NCBI GenBank assembly: GCA_001513505.1
Contig: LFTM01000236.1
Coordinates: 1-11,383, forward strand
Direction of reading: 5' to 3'
DNA from: Clostridiales bacterium DTU092
GTDB taxonomy: Bacteria > Bacillota > Clostridia > Caldicoprobacterales > Caldicoprobacteraceae
DNA: 11,383 nt
Each line of letters begins with the position of its first letter. Position 1 is the first letter of the stretch. The notes beneath the pieces are model-generated. The model was given only the letters and a program-made list of their open reading frames with translations, did no database searches and was not told where the DNA came from. Below are positions 6,600 to 11,383 of this stretch, piece after piece. The translations under genes and the position numbers were made by a program.

Positions 6600-7592
6600 A
6601 TGATGAAAGGTTTGTATATTTTGGATGAGGGTTCGTTTAAAGTTATATATGGAGCAGAGGAGCAGGAGGATATAGGGAAGCTGGTTGATATATATGCACC
6701 ACCCCAGACAACTCGGTCCATAAAGGAGAATCCGTCCCTGCTGGCGAATGTTGAGGTTATCTTTTCTGGCTGGGGTGCTCCGCGAATGGATGAAGAATTT
6801 CTTTCCCATTGCCCAAATCTTAAGGCTGTTTTCTATGGCGCGGGCTCAATAAAAGGCTTGGTCAGCGATGCTTTCTGGGACAGAGGTATTGTGATAACAA
6901 GCGCGTATGCTGCAAACGCCGTACCGGTAGCTGAGTATACCATTTCCCAGATACTCTTTTGTCTGAAGAGGGGATGGCATTTTGCTCTTACAATAAAGAG
7001 GGAGGGAAGGTATCCCGAAGTTAAACAGGTTCCCGGGGCTTATGGAACAACCGTAGGTATCATATCCCTGGGTATGATTGGCCGGCGTGTCTGTAAGCTG
7101 CTTAAGAATTTTGACTTAAAGGTTATTGCGTATGATCCCTATGTAAGTCCCGAAGAGGCTGAGGAACTTGGGGTGGAATTGTGTCAGCTGGATGAGATCT
7201 TTAAACTGGCTGACGTGGTATCGCTGCATACCCCCTGGCTAAAAGAGACCGAGGGTATGATTACGGGTAAGCATTTTGAATATATGAAGCCTAATGCTTC
7301 ATTTATCAATACTGCACGGGGTGCAATCGTAAGGGAGAATGAAATGATAGAGGTGCTGAAGAAGCGTCCCGATTTACAGGTCGTACTGGATGTAACATAT
7401 CCGGAACCCCCTGAGCCCGGTTCTCCACTGTACACGCTTCCCAATGTGGTGTTAACACCACATATTGCAGGATCTTTGGATAAGGAATGCAGTCGTATGG
7501 GAAGGTACATGGTAGACGAGTTAAAACGGTATCTTAAAGGTGAACCCCTGAAATGGCAGATTACCCGGGAAAGGGCAGCTATAATGGCATAA
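6600..7592 (+). CDS. D-2-hydroxyacid dehydrogenase family protein
   Basis: Soluble NAD-dependent oxidoreductase of the D-isomer-specific 2-hydroxyacid dehydrogenase family, 330 residues, interconverting a 2-keto acid and its 2-hydroxy acid. The split catalytic domain surrounds a Rossmann fold at about 105-290. The glycine loop reads 'VGIISLGMIGRR' (152-163), so the usual first Gly of GxGxxG is Ser156, with Gly158 and Gly161 kept. Asp179 (VIAYDP) ends strand 2 and indicates NAD. The catalytic triad is present: Arg240 (NTARGAIV), Glu269 (DVTYPEPP) and His288 (TPHIAG). AGGAG at 6584-6588 is 11 bases from the ATG at 6600; an in-frame GTG at 6591 is only 2 bases away and was rejected. It starts 37 bases after the SDR. 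The substrate is unknown; its position between an SDR and a hexonate dehydratase suggests a sugar-derived keto acid. Confidence 0.9.
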   Translation: MMKGLYILDEGSFKVIYGAEEQEDIGKLVDIYAPPQTTRSIKENPSLLANVEVIFSGWGAPRMDEEFLSHCPNLKAVFYGAGSIKGLVSDAFWDRGIVITSAYAANAVPVAEYTISQILFCLKRGWHFALTIKREGRYPEVKQVPGAYGTTVGIISLGMIGRRVCKLLKNFDLKVIAYDPYVSPEEAEELGVELCQLDEIFKLADVVSLHTPWLKETEGMITGKHFEYMKPNASFINTARGAIVRENEMIEVLKKRPDLQVVLDVTYPEPPEPGSPLYTLPNVVLTPHIAGSLDKECSRMGRYMVDELKRYLKGEPLKWQITRERAAIMA

Positions 7593-7670
7593 GACTTTAT
7601 GTGATCTAATTCGTTTTTTGTGGGCAAATAAATCCACATCGGTAAATAATATGGAGCCATGATACAATAA

Positions 7671-7699
7671 CTGTCATACCGGATTAACAGGTATGGCAG
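7671..7699. promoter_or_regulatory. 10-bp inverted repeat before the dehydratase gene
   Basis: CTGTCATACC at 7671-7680 pairs with GGTATGGCAG at 7690-7699, with one T-G wobble and a 9-nt loop. It sits in the 137-base gap after the hydroxyacid dehydrogenase, 15 bases before the ribosome binding site of the dehydratase gene. There is only a short T tract (ATTTGGG), so it is a poor terminator. It could be an operator, an mRNA-stabilising stem or a translation-control hairpin. A smaller stem TGTGG/CCACA (7619-7623 with 7634-7638) lies upstream in the same gap. Confidence 0.4.
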
Positions 7700-7729
7700 A
7701 TTTGGGTGAATTATAAGGAGGAGTATAGT

Positions 7730-8716
7730 ATGAGGCTTGCGACGGCGTATTTTTTCGACGAGCACAAGAGCAAACGCGCAATTGCCAGGCAGCTTGGGGT
7801 GACGGAAGCGGTTATTAGCGTTCCCGGTCACAGAAGTCTGCCAGAAGGCTTAAAACCCTGGGATTATGACGTGCTGAAGGATACGGTTGAAGAATATGAG
7901 AAGGACGGGCTTAAGGTGTCCGTGATAGAGGGCCCCACCCCTCTTGATAAGGTTAAACTGGGACTGCCCGGCAGGGACGAGGAGATAGAGCATTTTTGTA
8001 CTTTGATGAAGAACATGAACAGGCTGGGTATTCCCGTTGTTTGCTATAACTGGATGCCGGTTATTGGCTGGTTTCGTTCCCGCAACGACATTAAGACCCG
8101 TGGCGGAGCTATGGTAACCGGGTTCAATTATGATGATGTTAAAGGCTCGCCTCACACCTGGGCGGGGCAGGTGAGTCAGGAAAGTTTATGGACTAATTTG
8201 GACTACTTTCTTAAAGCGGTAGTACCGGTAGCTGAAAAGTATGAGATAAAGCTGGCGATACATCCGGATGATCCACCGGTGCCTGAATTAAAGGGAATCG
8301 GAAGAATACTTATAAGTGCTGATGCTCTGAAACGTGTAATTGACATGGTTCCCAGCGAGTTTAACGGTATTACATTATGTCAGGGATCCATAGCAGCCAT
8401 GGGCGAAAATATACCGGAAGCAATCCGGTATTTTGGCAGCCGTAAAAAGATATTTTTCGCTCATTTCAGGGATATCAGAGGAACGGCAACCGATTTTCAT
8501 GAGGTCTTTCATGATGATGGACAAACCGACATGTTCGAAGCCATGAAATGTTATAAAGAAGTTGGCTTCGAAGGACCTATAGGACCTGATCACGTGCCTA
8601 CCATGGCCAGTGAGGATAATACCAATCCGGGTTATGGTATACTCGGCACCCTCTTTGCCATCGGGTATATGAAAGGCCTGATAGAAGCTGTGGATAAAAT
8701 ATACTGCGATGGCTGA
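7730..8716 (+). CDS. uxuA: Mannonate dehydratase homologue
   Basis: Predicted D-mannonate dehydratase family protein (TIM barrel, metal-dependent), 328 residues. The family enzyme removes water from D-mannonate to give 2-keto-3-deoxy-D-gluconate in hexuronate breakdown. The four metal ligands known from Streptococcus suis UxuA (His, Cys, His, Asp) have clear equivalents: His178 (LAIHPDDPP), Cys217 (TLCQGS), His245 (FAHFRD) and Asp287 (GPDHVPT), with similar spacing. The conserved 'CYNWMPVIGWFRS' (105-117) is also present. AAGGAGGAG at 7715-7723 is 6 bases from the ATG; an upstream in-frame GTG at 7706 precedes that site and was rejected. The protein is shorter than E. coli UxuA (about 394), as expected for the compact type. 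Hexuronate isomerase and 2-keto-3-deoxygluconate kinase are absent from the window, so a related aldonate substrate remains possible. Confidence 0.88.
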   Translation: MRLATAYFFDEHKSKRAIARQLGVTEAVISVPGHRSLPEGLKPWDYDVLKDTVEEYEKDGLKVSVIEGPTPLDKVKLGLPGRDEEIEHFCTLMKNMNRLGIPVVCYNWMPVIGWFRSRNDIKTRGGAMVTGFNYDDVKGSPHTWAGQVSQESLWTNLDYFLKAVVPVAEKYEIKLAIHPDDPPVPELKGIGRILISADALKRVIDMVPSEFNGITLCQGSIAAMGENIPEAIRYFGSRKKIFFAHFRDIRGTATDFHEVFHDDGQTDMFEAMKCYKEVGFEGPIGPDHVPTMASEDNTNPGYGILGTLFAIGYMKGLIEAVDKIYCDG

Positions 8717-8723
8717 AACCGGT

Positions 8724-8747
8724 AAACATAGGAAATACCCTGTTTTT
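8724..8747 (+). terminator. Weak hairpin after the dehydratase gene
   Basis: AAACA (8724-8728) pairs with TGTTT (8741-8745), with GG (8731-8732) and CC (8738-8739) pairing inside, and the right arm runs into a T-tract. It lies 7 bases after the dehydratase stop and 40 bases before the next gene. The interrupted stem makes it at most a partial terminator, so the next gene is probably still read in the same transcript. Confidence 0.25.
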
Positions 8748-8784
8748 ATTGATTGGAAGTAGTTTATAGAAGGGGTGTTAAGAA

Positions 8785-10824
8785 GTGAGTAAATGGTGGA
8801 AACAGAAACCTATGAGGATGATCCAGACTAACCTTCGTGAGATCGATGCCGGTTTGGATGTTGATGAGTACATACAGAAGCTGAAGGGGTTTTCTGCCGA
8901 TGTGGTTCTGTTTAATGTTGGGGGGATTGTTGCCAACTACCCTACCAAACTGCCTTTCCACTACAGGAATCCCTACCTGAATGGTGATTTGGTAGGAAAA
9001 GTGTTGAACAGAGTCAAGCAGGAGGGGATCCGGTTTATTGCCCGTTTTGATTTCAGCAAGGTAAACCAGGTCCTTGCAGACCAGCATCCTGAGTGGTTAT
9101 ACATGAGTGCCGCAGGGGAGGTCATTAACTATAACGGCCAGGTGCATACATGTATTAATGGAAGGTATCAACAGGAGCATTGTCTGGAGATTCTGGAGGA
9201 AGTTATCGACAACTACCTGATAGACGGTGTTTTCTTTAACATGGCCGGATATGTTACAACGGATTACAGCGGGAACTATCATGGTATATGTCAGTGTGAC
9301 AACTGTAAACAGGCCTTTTATGAGAGGTACGGGCATCCTCTGCCACTGAAAGAAGATATCAATGACCCTGTATTCAGGCTGTATGATAAGTTCAGGGAGG
9401 AAACCAGCAGGGAACTGTTTCATAAGATATGCCGGTTTATAAAGGGTAAGAATGAAAATATCGCCATTGCACTGTGGGCCCATGAAGGGGTTGATATATT
9501 CAGAAGTGAGTCGAACACCGCTATTGACAGACCGCTGCCCGAATGGAACTACTCTGCCGGACATCATGTAAAAATGGTATTGGGTTCATGGGACCATATG
9601 GTGCCCAGCAATACTGCCGTTCATTTTGTGGATTTTCCCTTCCGGCATTCGTCAGTATCCCCGAATCTGACTGCGGTCAGGATTGCGCAGAGTATTGTGT
9701 ACGGTGCCTGGCCGGATTACTATGTAATCGGTACCTTAAGCAATCAGGATGACCGTCTTTGTTTTGATGCTGTAAAACAGTTGTTTGGCTTTCATAAGCA
9801 AAATGAAGAATACTATACTGACATCGAATCAATTTCAGATGTGTGCCTTGTGGTGCCTTCGAAAAGCACGCATCATGGCAGTATGAAGGAATTCAGGGGC
9901 ATATACAGGATTTTAACTGAATCCCATATACTGTTCGATCTGATTCATGACGGAATGTTATCTGATTCTTCGGTTATGGAGAAGCTGAAAAAATATAAGA
10001 CGCTTATACTGCCGGATATGAGGAACATGAGCGATGCTGTATTGAAAAACATTGAATCCTATGTAAGTGAGGGCGGTAACGTTCTGGTTACCGGAAGAAC
10101 ATCGACATACGATGCCCAGGGAAATTCGTTGGACAATGTAATGCTGGCCTGTACCGGTGTCAGGGGAATACGTAAGATGATACCAAGGGAGAAAGGGATG
10201 TACTTCCGGGTAAGGACCGGTGACAAGGAAGTTCTCAATGGATTTGAGGATCTTGATATCATATATCTTTATGATGATTTTATGGAACTGGATGTCGATG
10301 ATGACTGCGAAAAGTATTTGGCTTACATTCCAACCTGTATGTTCGGGCCTCCCGAAAAGTGTTATTATGCAGTAGAAACCACCATCCCAGGGATGATTTC
10401 AAAACAGTACGGGAAAGGAAAGTGTGTATTTATTCCGTGGAGTATCGGTAAGCACTATGAATCCTTAAGCAACCATGCCCATTCCATGCTGCTGGTAGGC
10501 GCGCTAAGGGATCTTCTCCAGGTTAAAAATATAGTATCGGCGGATGTTTCTCCGCTGGTTGAACTGGCCTCCCACATTCAAAAGGATGGAAAATGGCAGC
10601 TGGTATCTCTGGTAAACCATTCGGGTCAGCTTGGAACCGGATTTTTTGAGCCATTAACTATATATGATATACCGGTTCGGTTGAAAGTCGATAGGCCTGT
10701 GACCGGTGTAAAAGCGTTGTATGGAGGTATGAGTTTGAACTTTCATGTTGACAACGGCAGTGAGCTGTCTTTTACCCTTCCCAGGCTGGAACTGTTTGAA
10801 ACCATTGTGATAGAGTTCAGCTGA
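8785..10824 (+). CDS. GHL6/GH42-like putative glycoside hydrolase
   Basis: 679-residue protein resembling the 'hypothetical glycosyl hydrolase 6' and GH42 beta-galactosidase-like group; no enzyme activity can be assigned. The N-terminal part (about 8-340) looks like a TIM barrel: 'QTNLREIDAGLDVDEYIQKL', 'GIRFIARFDFSK' (81-92), 'IDGVFFNMAGY' (146-156), and the Cys motif 'GICQCDNCKQAFYERYG' with Cys169, Cys171 and Cys174 spaced as in GH42 relatives. A second domain (about 350-580) resembles the GH42 trimerisation, amidotransferase-like fold: 'YKTLILPDMRNMSD' and 'YVSEGGNVLVTG'. A beta-rich tail (590-679) ends the protein. No signal peptide, so cytoplasmic. GTG start at 8785, with GGGGTG at 8772-8777 seven bases upstream. 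Catalytic residues are not obvious. It is the last gene of the run and ends before a bidirectional terminator. The incomplete gene at the right edge is a homologue. Confidence 0.78.
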   Translation: MSKWWKQKPMRMIQTNLREIDAGLDVDEYIQKLKGFSADVVLFNVGGIVANYPTKLPFHYRNPYLNGDLVGKVLNRVKQEGIRFIARFDFSKVNQVLADQHPEWLYMSAAGEVINYNGQVHTCINGRYQQEHCLEILEEVIDNYLIDGVFFNMAGYVTTDYSGNYHGICQCDNCKQAFYERYGHPLPLKEDINDPVFRLYDKFREETSRELFHKICRFIKGKNENIAIALWAHEGVDIFRSESNTAIDRPLPEWNYSAGHHVKMVLGSWDHMVPSNTAVHFVDFPFRHSSVSPNLTAVRIAQSIVYGAWPDYYVIGTLSNQDDRLCFDAVKQLFGFHKQNEEYYTDIESISDVCLVVPSKSTHHGSMKEFRGIYRILTESHILFDLIHDGMLSDSSVMEKLKKYKTLILPDMRNMSDAVLKNIESYVSEGGNVLVTGRTSTYDAQGNSLDNVMLACTGVRGIRKMIPREKGMYFRVRTGDKEVLNGFEDLDIIYLYDDFMELDVDDDCEKYLAYIPTCMFGPPEKCYYAVETTIPGMISKQYGKGKCVFIPWSIGKHYESLSNHAHSMLLVGALRDLLQVKNIVSADVSPLVELASHIQKDGKWQLVSLVNHSGQLGTGFFEPLTIYDIPVRLKVDRPVTGVKALYGGMSLNFHVDNGSELSFTLPRLELFETIVIEFS

Positions 10825-10904
10825 GGCAGTGGATATAAAGGCAGCAAAAACGATAAAGCCAGACCGATACCGGGTGAAATGCCGGAACGGAAAGATATAA
10901 AAAG

Positions 10905-10941
10905 AAAAGTTGTATGCAGGCAGTACCTGCATACAACTTTT
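10905..10941. terminator. Bidirectional terminator between convergent genes
   Basis: A perfect 16-bp stem, 10905-10920 with 10926-10941, around a 5-nt loop (CAGTA). On the + strand the arm ends in a TTTTTATCTTATTT tract; on the minus strand it is followed by TTTTCTTTTTATAT. It can therefore stop transcription from both the 679-residue gene and the convergent gene. The last base of the right arm is also the last base of the minus-strand gene's TAA stop codon (10941-10943), so the stem starts directly at the end of that gene. Confidence 0.9.
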
Positions 10942-11383
10942 TATCTTATTTCCTCCGTTTCAACCACTACCATATCCCATACATTAAGCGTATTGAGGGC
11001 GCAGTTAAGTTGTCCTTCCTCAACCGTGTATTCTATCTTCTCTCCGGCGATGCAGGAGAATATCCTTTTTACACGTGTGTTTTCTTCCAACCTTACCGAG
11101 AAGTCAAGGTTGTGGTACGGGATGTTGTTTACCAGCGGCCGCTGGCCGATTCTGTTTACAAAATGGATTAGCAGATAATTATCCTTTTTGTACATGTTTA
11201 CCTGTATCCCGTTGATGCGGTTCATGTTGAAAATCCTATCTCTACCCAGCAGCATATCAACGCAGTTTTTAACCAGCTGATGGTGTTCATTGAGCTTGTA
11301 TTCCCTTATAAGCATGCTAAGCTGGAAGGACAGAAACAATACCTTGCCGCTTCCGTATTCATGAAGGGTTATCAGTGGCAGGG
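10941..11383 (-). CDS. C-terminal part of a second GHL6-like protein
   Basis: Partial gene, open from the right edge to TAA at 10941-10943; 146 residues of the C-terminus are visible and the start lies outside the window. The visible protein aligns along its length with residues about 538-676 of the neighbouring 679-residue protein: 'EYGSGKVLFLSFQ' with 'QYGKGKCVFIPWS', 'HHQLVKNCVDMLLG' with 'AHSMLLVGALRDLL', 'KDNYLLIHFVNRIGQ' with 'DGKWQLVSLVNHSGQ', and 'NTLNVWDMVVVETE' with 'PRLELFETIVIEFS'. Identity is moderate, so this is a diverged paralogue rather than a recent copy. It covers the end of the amidotransferase-like domain and the beta-rich tail. Function is presumed similar: a cytoplasmic putative glycoside hydrolase on the opposite strand, perhaps the last gene of a facing operon. 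A TTG at 11337-11339 is in frame, but the reading frame continues upstream to the edge, so it is not the start. Confidence 0.75.
   Translation of the reverse strand, partial: LPLITLHEYGSGKVLFLSFQLSMLIREYKLNEHHQLVKNCVDMLLGRDRIFNMNRINGIQVNMYKKDNYLLIHFVNRIGQRPLVNNIPYHNLDFSVRLEENTRVKRIFSCIAGEKIEYTVEEGQLNCALNTLNVWDMVVVETEEIR

Noticed and set aside
7706..7729. GTG start upstream of the dehydratase ATG
   Set aside because: The strong AAGGAGGAG site lies between this GTG and the ATG at 7730, and homologous proteins begin near MRLATAYFF.
7184..7831. 215-codon open frame on the minus strand across two genes
   Set aside because: It overlaps the well-supported hydroxyacid dehydrogenase and dehydratase genes and its translation lacks any recognisable domain.
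1..11383. CRISPR arrays, tRNA, rRNA, transposase or phage genes
   Set aside because: No regularly spaced direct repeats, cloverleaf-like sequences or mobile-element protein motifs were seen on either strand.

Overview
The window looks like a plant-glycan or host-glycan utilisation locus from a Gram-positive, moderately AT-rich bacterium, most likely a member of the Clostridia (Bacillota). The reasons are strong AGGAGG-type ribosome binding sites before every gene, a lipobox-type lipoprotein as the ABC binding protein, intrinsic terminators ending in T-runs, and a sugar ABC importer that has no ATPase gene beside it (in Firmicutes a shared MsmX-type ATPase usually serves such importers). The genus cannot be fixed from the sequence alone.

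Layout: 1-403 is non-coding and rich in inverted repeats: a terminator-like stem at the left edge, a second long A/T-flanked hairpin at 161-217, a possible promoter overlapping a LacI/CcpA-like motif, and a 20-bp palindrome just before the first gene. Then, all on the + strand, come a sugar-binding lipoprotein (404-1855), a strong hairpin terminator or attenuator (1874-1904), and two carbohydrate ABC permeases (1931-2860 and 2893-3762). A 478-base gap (3763-4240) follows. Next is a run of metabolic genes: a GH29-type alpha-L-fucosidase (4241-5719), a short-chain dehydrogenase/reductase (5783-6562), a D-2-hydroxyacid dehydrogenase-family protein (6600-7592), a mannonate dehydratase (UxuA/ManD) homologue (7730-8716) and a 679-residue protein resembling the hypothetical glycosyl hydrolase 6 / GH42-like family (8785-10824). 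A near-perfect 16-bp hairpin at 10905-10941 separates this last gene from a convergent minus-strand gene cut by the right edge (10941-11383). The visible tail of that gene is recognisably homologous to the C-terminus of the 679-residue protein.

How the genes probably work together (inference): the lipoprotein and two permeases import an oligosaccharide; the intracellular GH29 enzyme (no signal peptide) and one or both GHL6-like proteins cut it; the SDR and hydroxyacid dehydrogenase interconvert the released sugar or sugar acid; and the ManD homologue dehydrates a hexonate to a 2-keto-3-deoxy acid. No sugar isomerase, 2-keto-3-deoxy sugar kinase, aldolase, regulator or ABC ATPase is in the window, so the exact substrate is open. 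A fucosylated or uronate-containing glycan is the simplest guess.

No CRISPR array, tRNA, rRNA, transposase or phage gene was recognised. The least explained items are the two GHL6-like proteins, the unusual combination of enzymes, and the set of inverted repeats that may be operators.
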